Shown here piece by piece: positions 43,035 to 51,367 of a stretch of DNA of 64,000 nt. The stretch's first letter is position 1, and each line of letters opens with the position of its first letter. Both the position numbers and the translations under genes were made by a program. The DNA is from Merdimonas faecis (lineage in GTDB: Bacteria; Bacillota; Clostridia; Lachnospirales; Lachnospiraceae), in assembly GCF_001754075.1 (NCBI RefSeq), contig NZ_MIEH01000001.1, positions 60,553 to 124,552 on the forward strand, given 5' to 3'. The notes below the pieces were generated by a model. It was not told the DNA's origin, searched no databases, and saw only the letters and a list, made by a program, of their open reading frames with translations.

Positions 43035-43733
43035 ATGAATAATATTTATATGCTGGGGATCATCACCAACCGGGGGATGAGGGAAAAGTTTCTCCAGTTT
43101 TTTAAAGAATACCATATTGAGGTTACCTTTACGACGCTGGGACGGGGGACGGCAAGCAGCTCTCTTTTGGATTATCTGGGAATGGAAGCAACAGAAAAGG
43201 CGGTCTATTTTGCTGTTGTTACATTTGACACCTGGAAAAATCTGAAACGCGGATTATATACCCGGATGCGGATCGACGTCCCAGGACGGGGCATTGCCTT
43301 TTTAGTGCCTCTTAGCAGCATCGGAGGAAAAAAGATACTTCAGTACCTGACTGTCGGGCAGAAGATAGAAATCGAGGAGGAAAGCGTTTTGAAAAATACG
43401 GAATATGAACTGTTGGTTACAATTGCAAATTCCGGATATACAGAAACTATCATGGATGCGGCAAGAAGTGCACACGCACCGGGCGGTACATTTATTCATG
43501 CTAAGGGATCCGGTGTAGAGCATGCGAAAAAATTTCTGGGTATCTGCCTTGCAGAAGAAAAGGAGATGGTATTCATTGTAGTGAAAACAGCTCAGAAAAA
43601 TGATATCATGCGGGCCATCATGGAGCAGGCTGGCGTGGATACGCCTGCGGGCGCACTGGTCTTTTCCGTGCCGGTGACAGATACCGCAGGAATACGCAGG
43701 ATGGAAGAACTGCTGGAAGAAGAGGAAAAGTAA
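43035..43733 (+). CDS. PII-like protein with two domains in tandem
   Basis: 232 residues. The second half (about 115-225) has a PII-like core: YELLVTIANSGYTETIMDAARSAHAPGGTFIHAKG and FIVVKTAQKNDIMRAIMEQAG. The first half is a weaker copy (MLGIITNRGMREKFLQFFKE). The T-loop uridylation site of GlnB is not evident. PII proteins bind nucleotides and control transporters and enzymes. GGAGGAG precedes ATG 43035, 10 bases after the DUF1538 gene; the pair is probably a transporter and its cytosolic controller. Confidence 0.8.
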   Translation: MNNIYMLGIITNRGMREKFLQFFKEYHIEVTFTTLGRGTASSSLLDYLGMEATEKAVYFAVVTFDTWKNLKRGLYTRMRIDVPGRGIAFLVPLSSIGGKKILQYLTVGQKIEIEEESVLKNTEYELLVTIANSGYTETIMDAARSAHAPGGTFIHAKGSGVEHAKKFLGICLAEEKEMVFIVVKTAQKNDIMRAIMEQAGVDTPAGALVFSVPVTDTAGIRRMEELLEEEEK

Positions 43734-43812
43734 AAGGCATCGGGCAGCATACTTCATACTTTGTGTGATAGATGATTTCGATAAATACAGTGCATATATA
43801 AGTATAATCAAT

Positions 43813-43852
43813 TTGAGAAGAGCGGAACGCATTGCTATAATTGATGCATCAA
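43813..43852 (+). promoter_or_regulatory. ABC operon promoter with palindrome
   Basis: TTGAGA (43813-43818), 17 bases, TATAAT (43836-43841). The perfect palindrome TTGATGCATCAA (43841-43852) covers the start of transcription and may be a repressor site. The regulator is not adjacent. Confidence 0.7.
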
Positions 43853-43880
43853 GTGTTATACACAAAGAAGGAGGAAGTAT

Positions 43881-45152
43881 ATGAAAAAGAGATGGATCAG
43901 CCTGTTGCTGGTCTCTGCCATGACGCTTTCCATGCTTGCAGGATGCGGAAGCAGTGAAGATACGGCAGAGGATACAAGCGAAGGCGGAGAGGGAGATAAA
44001 ATTACTTTTATGGTGCCTGACTGGGGCGTACCGACAGATGAGCAGCTGGCTGCTTTTACAGAGGAGACCGGGATAGAGGTTGAAATCGCAGAAGTAGGCT
44101 GGGACGACATCCGAGAAAAGATTGCTACCGCGGCATCTGCAAATGAATGTGCCGCTGATGTAGTGGAAGTTGACTGGTCATGGGTAGGAGAGTTCTATGC
44201 GGCAGACTGGCTGGAGCCATTGGAGGTTTCCGATGAAGATAAGGAGGACATGCCTACCATTGAGACCTTTACCGTAGATGACAAGGTATTGGCTATGCCT
44301 TATGCGAATGACTACCGTCTGGCGTACTATAATACAGAGCAGTTTGCTCAGGCTGGAATTACAGAAGAGCCACAGACCTGGGATGATGTTCTGGAAGCAT
44401 GCCGGACTCTGAAGTCAACCGGAACTGTAGAATATCCATTTGCCATTGCTCTGAACGCAGAGGAGAAGACCGCCACATGTCTGATGTGGCTTGCATACAC
44501 CATGAACGGTGTTGTATGGAATGATGACGGAACCTTTAACGAAGAATCTGTGATGGAAGCACTGAAATATATGGAGACTCTGATCAATGAAGAGTTAGTG
44601 GCTCCGGAGGATAAAACCTCATCTGGTATGGATGCTTATATGAGAATCTGTGGCGGAACCGCTAGTTTCCTGACAGGCCCCACATCTTTTGTATCCAGAA
44701 GCCAGAATGAAGAGCTTTGCAGTGTAGTTGGACAGATCACGCCGATCCTGGTTCCTGGCAAAGACGGAAAAGCAGCGCAGACCATGCCTTTGCCGGAGGC
44801 GATCGGTGTCAGCAGCCTTTCTGAAAATAAAGAGGCAGCAAAGAAATTTGTAGAGTGGTATACATCTGCAGATATGCAGAAGCAGCTGAATGAGACAAAT
44901 AGTGCGATTCCGACCCGCAACTCTGTATTGGAAGAGCTGATCAATGAAGGTGCGATTGAGAATCCTGGCGCGATGCTGGAAGAAGCACAGCTTGTTTCTT
45001 CTCCATTCCCGAACGGAATACCATCATACTACGCAGAAATGAGCAGTGCAATGTATAACGCTATCAACAAAATGGCGCTTGGCGAACTGACAGCAGAAGA
45101 GGCTTATGAGGAAATGTCTTCCGCATTAGACACATTACTCAGTGAAGAATAA
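43881..45152 (+). CDS. ABC transporter solute-binding lipoprotein (family 1)
   Basis: 423 residues. Signal peptide with the lipobox LAGC (Cys23), then an acidic linker and a family 1 extracellular binding protein with VWNDDGTFNEESVMEALKYME and FVEWYTSADMQKQLNE. It is of the type that binds sugars or oligosaccharides. AGAAGGAGGAA lies before ATG 43881. Two permease genes follow; no ATPase gene does, so a shared MsmX-type ATPase is likely. Confidence 0.92.
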   Translation: MKKRWISLLLVSAMTLSMLAGCGSSEDTAEDTSEGGEGDKITFMVPDWGVPTDEQLAAFTEETGIEVEIAEVGWDDIREKIATAASANECAADVVEVDWSWVGEFYAADWLEPLEVSDEDKEDMPTIETFTVDDKVLAMPYANDYRLAYYNTEQFAQAGITEEPQTWDDVLEACRTLKSTGTVEYPFAIALNAEEKTATCLMWLAYTMNGVVWNDDGTFNEESVMEALKYMETLINEELVAPEDKTSSGMDAYMRICGGTASFLTGPTSFVSRSQNEELCSVVGQITPILVPGKDGKAAQTMPLPEAIGVSSLSENKEAAKKFVEWYTSADMQKQLNETNSAIPTRNSVLEELINEGAIENPGAMLEEAQLVSSPFPNGIPSYYAEMSSAMYNAINKMALGELTAEEAYEEMSSALDTLLSEE

Positions 45153-45170
45153 TTCAGGAAAGCATAGACT

Positions 45171-46037
45171 ATGAAAAAAAAGATTGCACCATATCTTTTA
45201 CTAACACCCATGATTTTAATCATGGGTGTATTAGTATTTTATCCGATTATAACGACATTTACATATAGCTTAAAGAAATGGAAACTGACTTCCCCAGGAG
45301 ACATCCGGTTTATAGGGCTGAAAAATTACCGTAATATCCTTCAGTCAGATTCGTTTTGGTACAGTATGCAGAATACCGTGTATATCCTGGTATTGGTGAT
45401 CGTACTTACGACGATTCTGGGGTGCCTGGTGGCGGCATTTTTGAAAATCAGTAAGAAATGCTCGGGGATCCTCTTAGCATTGGCGATCCTGCCCTGGGCT
45501 CTGCCGCCGTTCGTAAATGGAATCCTGTGGAAATTTGTATTTTTCTCCGGATACGGATTCCTGAATAAGCTGCTGATTGGCATAGGCGCTGTGGAGAAAC
45601 CTGTAGAATTTCTTGCATCCAGATGGCTGCTTTTATTTGTGATTTCTATCGTAGTAGTTTGGAGAAGTGTTCCTTTTATGGCATTGGTGTGCCTGGCAGG
45701 ACGCCAGTCACTGCCGGAGGATGTCTATGAAGCGGCTGAGATTGACGGGGGAACAAAGGGGAAAATCTTCCTTCACGTTACCGTTCCGCTGATGCTGCCA
45801 TTTGTAGGTGTGGGGCTGACATCGACTTCGGTAACGGCGATCAATGTATTTGATGAGATTGTTGCTCTTTCCGGCTACAGTGATCTTGCAAAGAATATTC
45901 TGATGGAAAGCTACCTGACCACGTTTAATTTCCTGGATTTTGGAAAGGGAAGCGCCATGACTTATATAGTATTATTCTTTGCATTGCTCCTTGGAATATT
46001 CTATCTTCGGAGTTTAAATAAGGAGGTGGAATATTAA
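45171..46037 (+). CDS. ABC transporter permease (MalF-type)
   Basis: 288 residues with six hydrophobic helices. The coupling loop reads YEAAEIDGGTKGKIFLHVTVPLMLP, the EAA motif of sugar ABC permeases. It forms the heterodimeric channel with the permease encoded next, whose start overlaps its stop by one base. The first bases of the gene contain the dyad ACACCCATGATTT/AATCATGGGTGT, which is perfect and could act at the RNA level. Confidence 0.92.
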   Translation: MKKKIAPYLLLTPMILIMGVLVFYPIITTFTYSLKKWKLTSPGDIRFIGLKNYRNILQSDSFWYSMQNTVYILVLVIVLTTILGCLVAAFLKISKKCSGILLALAILPWALPPFVNGILWKFVFFSGYGFLNKLLIGIGAVEKPVEFLASRWLLLFVISIVVVWRSVPFMALVCLAGRQSLPEDVYEAAEIDGGTKGKIFLHVTVPLMLPFVGVGLTSTSVTAINVFDEIVALSGYSDLAKNILMESYLTTFNFLDFGKGSAMTYIVLFFALLLGIFYLRSLNKEVEY

Positions 46038-46873
46038 TGAAGTATGCAAAAAAAGCCGGATATATTGCAGCGCTTATACTGTTTTTAATATTTGCCGCCG
46101 GGCCGTTCGTGTGGACTTTTATCATATCCATTACGCCGGACCATGCCATGTTTGCTCCGACACCGGAGCTTTTGCCGGGAGAGGTGACATTTGAGAATTA
46201 CAAAGAACTGTTTTCGGGAGGACAGAGGGGAAGCCGCTTTTTTGAGAGTATGTATAATTCTTTGAGAGCGGCGGCCATCACTTTATGTATCGGAGTACCT
46301 GTAGCGGTAATGAGCGCTTATGCTTTAAGCCGGATGGAATTTAAAGGGAGAAAGGTCATAAAAAACCTGCTGCTGATTACGATGGTTATCCCTGTTATGG
46401 CTACGATTATCCCGCTGTATCAAATGTTTGCGGCGGGAAAAATGCTGGACGATATTTTCTGGCTGAGCATGGTGTATGTCAGCTCCTACCTGCCTATGGC
46501 AGTCTGGCTGATCTCAAATTATTTTGCTACGATACCGGAAGAACTGGAAGAAGCGGCACTGATAGATGGATGCGGAAAATTTGTAAGTTTTTTCCGCATC
46601 ATCCTGCCGCTTTCTTATCCGATTATTTTGTCTGTGATTTTGATCATGTTTCTAAATACGTGGAGTCAGTTCCAGATCCCGCTGATCCTTGCCTCCTCGA
46701 TGGAGACAAAACCGATGGCGATCGTGGTGTCCGAGTTTATGACAAAGGATACCATTCAGTACGGGCTGATCGCGGCAGCAGGGATGCTGGCCCTGATCCC
46801 TCCGGCACTGACGGCGCTGATCTTCCGGAAATATCTGATCTCCGGGATGACAAAGGGATCTGTAAAAGGATAA
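46037..46873 (+). CDS. ABC transporter permease (MalG-type)
   Basis: 278 residues with six helices and the EAA loop EELEEAALIDGCGKFVSFFRIILPLSYP. It is the second permease of the sugar importer. The start overlaps the stop of the first permease by one base. The terminator that follows lies within the end of the convergent Hsp70 gene. Confidence 0.92.
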   Translation: MKYAKKAGYIAALILFLIFAAGPFVWTFIISITPDHAMFAPTPELLPGEVTFENYKELFSGGQRGSRFFESMYNSLRAAAITLCIGVPVAVMSAYALSRMEFKGRKVIKNLLLITMVIPVMATIIPLYQMFAAGKMLDDIFWLSMVYVSSYLPMAVWLISNYFATIPEELEEAALIDGCGKFVSFFRIILPLSYPIILSVILIMFLNTWSQFQIPLILASSMETKPMAIVVSEFMTKDTIQYGLIAAAGMLALIPPALTALIFRKYLISGMTKGSVKG

Positions 46874-46881
46874 CTGTATTT

Positions 46882-48639
46882 CTAAGACAGCGCAGCCGCG
46901 CTGTCTTCTAATTTTTGCTTAGCTTCCTTAAGTTCCGCAAGCTGGGCGTCGGAGACTTTGTCGAGCCGGCATTTCATGGCCAGCTTGTTCAGACGGTTCA
47001 GATCGTTCTTGATCTGTTTTTTGGTGCCGTGATCCAAAGTTTTTTTCTGGGCTTTCAGCTTTTGCTCTGTCTCAGACATCAGACGCTGGACATCGCTTAA
47101 GACTTCCATGGCGTCCTTGCGGGTCTGGTCCTGGCCCGCATATTCGTGAGCGTCCCGGATAGCCTGCTGGATTTCCTGCTCAGACATGCTGTCATTTGCG
47201 GTGATGGTAATAGACTGCTGCTTTCCGGTGTCCAGATCTTTTGCGGATACTTTTAAGATACCGTTGGCGTCAATGTCAAAGGTTACTTCTATCTGCGGGA
47301 CGCCGGCCGGAGCAGCCTTGATGCCTTTTAACCGGAATTTTCCAATGGTCTTATTGTCTCTTGCCATGGGGCGCTCGCCCTGGAGCACATGGATATCCAC
47401 AGAGCGCTGGTAGGGCGCTGCGGTGGAGAAAATCCGGGAATACCGGGTGGGCAGGGTGGTGTTCCGCTCGATCAGCCGGGTGGCAACGCCGCCGACAGTC
47501 TCAATGGACAGACTTAAGGGCGTGACGTCCAAAAGCAGGATCCCTTTATCTGTGCCGGAAGCGATCAGGCTGTTGCCCTCCAGGGTATGGCCGAGGATTG
47601 CGGCTCCTTTTGCAACGCACTCGTCGGGATTGATGTTTTTGGAAGGTTCTTTCCCGGTGAGCATCCGGACTTTTTCCTGAACGGCGGGAATCCTGGTAGA
47701 TCCGCCTACCAGAAGCACGCGTCCTAATTCAGAAGGAGCGATCCCGGCATCATTCAGGGCGCTTCTGACTGGCTCTGCTGTGCGGTCAATGAGATCCCGG
47801 ATCAGATCTTCGAACTGGGCTCTGGTAAGCGTCAGGTCCATATGGAGCTGTTCGCCCCGGTGTTCCGCAAGGTAAGGGAGCATGATATGAGAACTGTCGG
47901 AAATGGACAGCTCTTTTTTGGCCTGCTCCGCAGCATCTCTGATGCGCTGCATAGCGGCGAAATCTCTGGAAAGATCTACCTTGTGCTCGTCTTTAAAACG
48001 ACGGAGGAGCCACTGGGTGATGCGTTCGTCAAAATCATCACCGCCCAGGTGGTTGTCTCCGGCAGTAGCCAGTACCTCGATGACGCCTTCGCCAATCTCG
48101 ATCACAGAAACATCGAAGGTACCGCCGCCTAAGTCGTAGACCATAACCTTCTGTGGCTCTCCGTGGTTGAGCCCGTAGGAGAGGGCGGCGCTGGTAGGCT
48201 CATTGATGATCCGTTTGACATTCAGCCCGGCAATCCTTCCGGCATCCTTGGTCGCCTGACGCTGGATGTTGTTAAAATAGGCAGGAACCGTGATGACGGC
48301 TTCCGTTACGGGCTCGCCCAGGAAATCTTCGGCGTCTTTTTTCAGCTGCATCAGTACCATGGCGCTGATGGTCTGTGCTTTGTATTCTGTACCGTCAATG
48401 CGTACGCTCCCTTCAGTGCCCATATGGCGTTTTACCGAACTGATCGTGCGCTCCGGATTCGTGACAGCCTGCCGTCTTGCACTTTCTCCCACCAGTCGTT
48501 CTCCTTTTTTTGTAAAAGCTACGATGCTGGGTGTAGTCATGCTCCCGGAGGTTCCGGGGATGATGACCGGCGCCTCATTTTCCACAACAGACACACAGCT
48601 GTTTGTTGTTCCCAGATCAATTCCGATTACCTTTCCCAT
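46882..48639 (-). CDS. Hsp70 (DnaK/HscC-like chaperone), short form
   Basis: 585 residues. The ATPase domain is complete: [33 protein letters not shown] and [14 protein letters not shown]. The substrate domain follows ([18 protein letters not shown]) and the lid helices are short. The C-terminal EEVD-like end and acidic tail of housekeeping DnaK are missing. It is a specialised Hsp70 and not the grpE-dnaK-dnaJ copy. AAAGGAGC stands 11 bases before ATG 48639. It is the last gene of a minus operon with a J-domain gene and a DUF5685 gene. Confidence 0.93.
   Translation of the reverse strand: MGKVIGIDLGTTNSCVSVVENEAPVIIPGTSGSMTTPSIVAFTKKGERLVGESARRQAVTNPERTISSVKRHMGTEGSVRIDGTEYKAQTISAMVLMQLKKDAEDFLGEPVTEAVITVPAYFNNIQRQATKDAGRIAGLNVKRIINEPTSAALSYGLNHGEPQKVMVYDLGGGTFDVSVIEIGEGVIEVLATAGDNHLGGDDFDERITQWLLRRFKDEHKVDLSRDFAAMQRIRDAAEQAKKELSISDSSHIMLPYLAEHRGEQLHMDLTLTRAQFEDLIRDLIDRTAEPVRSALNDAGIAPSELGRVLLVGGSTRIPAVQEKVRMLTGKEPSKNINPDECVAKGAAILGHTLEGNSLIASGTDKGILLLDVTPLSLSIETVGGVATRLIERNTTLPTRYSRIFSTAAPYQRSVDIHVLQGERPMARDNKTIGKFRLKGIKAAPAGVPQIEVTFDIDANGILKVSAKDLDTGKQQSITITANDSMSEQEIQQAIRDAHEYAGQDQTRKDAMEVLSDVQRLMSETEQKLKAQKKTLDHGTKKQIKNDLNRLNKLAMKCRLDKVSDAQLAELKEAKQKLEDSAAALS
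46884..46912 (+). terminator. Terminator of the ABC importer operon
   Basis: AAGACAGCGC (46884-46893) pairs perfectly with GCGCTGTCTT (46898-46907) around AGCC, then CTAATTTTT. It lies in the last codons of the convergent Hsp70 gene. Confidence 0.8.
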
Positions 48640-48696
48640 TGATTGATAAGCTCCTTTCCATTATCGCTATTTCTATGTATTGTCAGATTTTATTGT

Positions 48697-49419
48697 CTAG
48701 CAGCGGCAGAACATACAGAAAAGCTGCGCCAGGCACAGACCCTGGCAGACGCGTCCCATGCTCTCGGCATAATTTTGAAATTCTTCCCCGTTCTGCCGGT
48801 ATTCTGTGCCTGCCTGGCGCAGGATGTTCAAGGTACTGCGGTAGACATCAGAGGAAGGGTCCATCTGGAGCGCCTTCTGGATCTGCTCTACGGCCAGCAC
48901 CTGCCTGCCGAGCCCATGATTTGCCAGTGCACTTAAGTAGAATCACCTTGCGTCCCGCTGACTGCTTAAAATGCTGTTCAAGGTATTGTCAGCGTACTGG
49001 TACTGCCGCATGTTGATAAAATCGATGGCCTGTCGGATATCGTTACTGTCTCCGGGCTGCGACATGGGCGGCTCAGGATTCCGGCCGGCGCTGCCGAAAC
49101 CAAAGAATTCTTCGAAGCTTCCAAAACCGCCGAAATCCTGCCAGCCGTCAAAATCCAGCCAGGGGTCAGGACCCTGGCTGGCGGATCCCTACCGGTATCC
49201 GCCATTCCTTTGCTGGCCCTGCGTTCGTGACTGGTATTTTTCCGGATTGTTCAGCATATCATAGGCCTCGTTGATCTCGTTCATTTTATCAGCTGCCAGA
49301 GGATCGTCCGGGTGAAAATCCGGATGGTACTCCTTGGCTTTGGCGCGGTAGGCCCGCTTTATCTCATCCTTTGAGGCGTCTCTTGATACCCCCAGTACCT
49401 TATATGGATCATCAACCAT
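48697..49419 (-). pseudogene. J-domain/TPR co-chaperone gene interrupted by two in-frame stops
   Basis: The open frame from ATG 49419 ([16 protein letters not shown]) carries a J-domain with the motif HPD in [11 protein letters not shown]. After 76 residues it meets TAG (49191-49189); the same frame then reads on for 81 codons (PWLDFDGWQDFGGFGSFEEF, SNDIRQAIDFINMRQYQYAD) to TGA (48945-48943), then for 81 more (FYLSALANHGLGRQV, TLNILRQAGTEYRQNGEEF) to TAG 48699-48697. No frame shift occurs and the downstream residues keep protein-like character. TGA stands where a Trp would fit (DAR-W-FYLSA). The N-terminal J-domain could still be made. Position between DUF5685 and Hsp70 fits a co-chaperone. 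Ribosome site AAGGAAGGGG. Confidence 0.8.
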
Positions 49420-50236
49420 TGTATTTCCCCTTCCTTTGATATTTGGTAAAGTATTGCTGCCAGACGCCGCCATACAAGATGTTCCGCATGAGATGGACGT
49501 CCTGCAGAAGCGGCAGATTCTCAAAGATCCTTACGGCATTTCCGATCGGGATCTCCAGAATTTCCTGCATTTCCTCCGGGCGTTTTTTCATATGGAACAG
49601 AGGATTATAATTCTGCTTTTTTTTGTCTCTTTCATAATCCATGGATGCGTCCATCAGATAGATGAACCGGCCGATCTCAAACCCTAGACTTTTGAGGCTG
49701 GTGCTCCAGAAATCCTCATGATAAACGAAAATCTCCGACAGCATTTCTCCGGAGAGGTTGATGGCCTGATCGAACTGAGATGGATCCTTAGTCTCTATGT
49801 TTTCCAGGGCCTGAATACTGTTGCTCACAGAGCGGCACTGCCTGGGATAGATGGCCTTCAGCCGCTGGTATTCCTTTTCCAGCAGGGATGCGTACCAGTG
49901 ACGAAGGTGTTTCCCTTCATCCTTCCAGTCGTCCACACATTTGAAATAGGACAGAAGGATGGTCATGTCCGCCGCATAATCTGTAAATTTATTTTCTGCC
50001 GCCGTCTTCTGGCTGGTAGGATGAAGGCTGCACCGAAAAGAGGTTTCCGTCTCCTCTGGCTCATAGAGTGATGACAGCAGCAGGATGATAAAGGTCATAT
50101 CGTAGGAAAGATTCAGACGATGGAGCTGGCCGTACCGTTTTTTCAGATTCCGGCACAGTCCGCAGTATATATGCTGGTAGCGTTCCAGCTCTGCTTTGTC
50201 TAATTTGTCCTTGATGCATACGATATATCCGAACAT
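49412..50236 (-). CDS. DUF5685 family protein
   Basis: About 274 residues. The N-terminus [21 protein letters not shown] and the cysteine pair [13 protein letters not shown] are typical of DUF5685, a cytosolic family of mostly helical proteins found in clostridia. A third Cys is at SFRCSLHPT. Function is unknown. The start is ATG 50236, with AAAGGAGAC 6 bases upstream; the longer frame lacks a site. Its last 8 bases overlap the J-domain gene, so it is the first gene of a three-gene chaperone operon. Confidence 0.82.
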   Translation of the reverse strand: MFGYIVCIKDKLDKAELERYQHIYCGLCRNLKKRYGQLHRLNLSYDMTFIILLLSSLYEPEETETSFRCSLHPTSQKTAAENKFTDYAADMTILLSYFKCVDDWKDEGKHLRHWYASLLEKEYQRLKAIYPRQCRSVSNSIQALENIETKDPSQFDQAINLSGEMLSEIFVYHEDFWSTSLKSLGFEIGRFIYLMDASMDYERDKKKQNYNPLFHMKKRPEEMQEILEIPIGNAVRIFENLPLLQDVHLMRNILYGGVWQQYFTKYQRKGKYNG

Positions 50237-50346
50237 AGACGTCTCCTTTCTCATTCCAATACTTAGCACATTTCCCGGGAGATTTCAACGAAACTCCCGA
50301 AAAGTTCACAGAGTTCACAGTCTTTTAATTTTTCGGAAGGAAAGAT

Positions 50347-50374
50347 TTGAAAATCATGAGAAATACCCTATAAT
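50347..50374 (+). promoter_or_regulatory. Promoter of the GNAT gene
   Basis: TTGAAA (50347-50352), 16 bases, TATAAT (50369-50374). Confidence 0.6.
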
Positions 50375-50426
50375 AATCTTATAGAAGATATGGACCGCCA
50401 GGCCCGTGGGCTGAAAGGATAAAAGG

Positions 50427-50873
50427 ATGAATTACAGAAGAGCTGAGGTCAGGGATATTCCAGTCCTGGCAGATTTGCGAAAAAAACAGCTTATAGATGA
50501 AGGACAGAAACCGGATCTGGATGTGGACTATGAACTGGCAGACTATTTTCAGAAAAAAATGTCTGACAGATCTCTGGTGGAATGGGTGGCAGAAGAGGAC
50601 GGGAGGATCATTGCCACAGGAGCCATCATTTTTATGGACTTTCCACCTTCGTTTACAAACAAAACGGGAAAACAGGGGTATATTGCCAACATGTATACGG
50701 ATCCTGATTTTCGGGGAAGAGGGATTGCCTCGGAGATCCTGGAACGGCTTGCAAAAGAGGCCAGAGAGCGGCACATTCATAAATTGATCTTGTATGCGTC
50801 AAAATGGGGCAGGCCGGTGTATCAGAAATATGGATTCCGGGATGCCGGTGCATGGATGGAACTTAAGCTGTGA
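50427..50873 (+). CDS. GNAT-family N-acetyltransferase
   Basis: 148 residues. The acetyl-CoA motif YTDPDFRGRGIASEILERLAKEA with the signature RGRGIA is clear, followed by LILYASKWGRPVYQKYGF. The substrate is not known; the fold acetylates amines or protein N-termini. AAAGGAT precedes ATG 50427. It stands at the head of the accessory plus-strand stretch; the next gene (HEPN) starts 49 bases later. Confidence 0.9.
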   Translation: MNYRRAEVRDIPVLADLRKKQLIDEGQKPDLDVDYELADYFQKKMSDRSLVEWVAEEDGRIIATGAIIFMDFPPSFTNKTGKQGYIANMYTDPDFRGRGIASEILERLAKEARERHIHKLILYASKWGRPVYQKYGFRDAGAWMELKL

Positions 50874-50921
50874 CTTGCAAGGAGCCCTCTGCAATGATAT
50901 TCTTTTGATAGGTGATGAAGT

Positions 50922-51326
50922 ATGGAAAAATTTGAAATTTTCAGCTCTAACCTGGAAGTTTTGAAAAAAGCAAAATATGAAGACCTGGATAACGAATTTA
51001 TCATCAGTGGTATTATTGATAAATTTTTTATACAATTTGAACTTAGTTGGAAAGTTCTGAAGGAACTGCTGCGTTATGAGGGGAAAAGTATCGCAAACCC
51101 CGGATCCCCAAGAGAAATCATAAAGGCGTCATATGCGATATATGATTATCTGGATGAAGAAATTTGGCTGGAAATGTTTAGAGCCAGGAATGACATGACA
51201 CATATCTATAATGGAGAAGCTGCAAAACAAATGGTGTCTTTGATTTTGGAAAGGTATATCCCGGCTTTTGCCGTAATGGAGGAGAAGATTAGAAAGGATT
51301 ATGGAGAAATTCTGAAAGATCTGTAA
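50922..51326 (+). CDS. HEPN (HI0074/HepT-like) protein, without MNT partner
   Basis: 134 residues, helical. It matches the nucleotidyltransferase substrate-binding HI0074 family: FIQFELSWKVLKELLRYEG, then the HEPN RNase signature R-N-x3-H as R89-N-D-M-T-H94. Such proteins usually are the toxin in MNT-HEPN pairs with a small nucleotidyltransferase. No MNT gene is present on either side: a GNAT gene is upstream and a PH-like/GTPase gene downstream. AGGTGATG precedes ATG 50922. Confidence 0.88.
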   Translation: MEKFEIFSSNLEVLKKAKYEDLDNEFIISGIIDKFFIQFELSWKVLKELLRYEGKSIANPGSPREIIKASYAIYDYLDEEIWLEMFRARNDMTHIYNGEAAKQMVSLILERYIPAFAVMEEKIRKDYGEILKDL

Positions 51327-51367
51327 GGCGGCGGAAACCGTGAAATAATCAAGACAGGAGAAAGGTT

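Noticed and set aside
48978..49205. A minus-strand frame inside the J-domain gene
   Set aside because: It is in a different frame from the J-domain protein, whereas the frame through the two stops gives the protein-like sequence.
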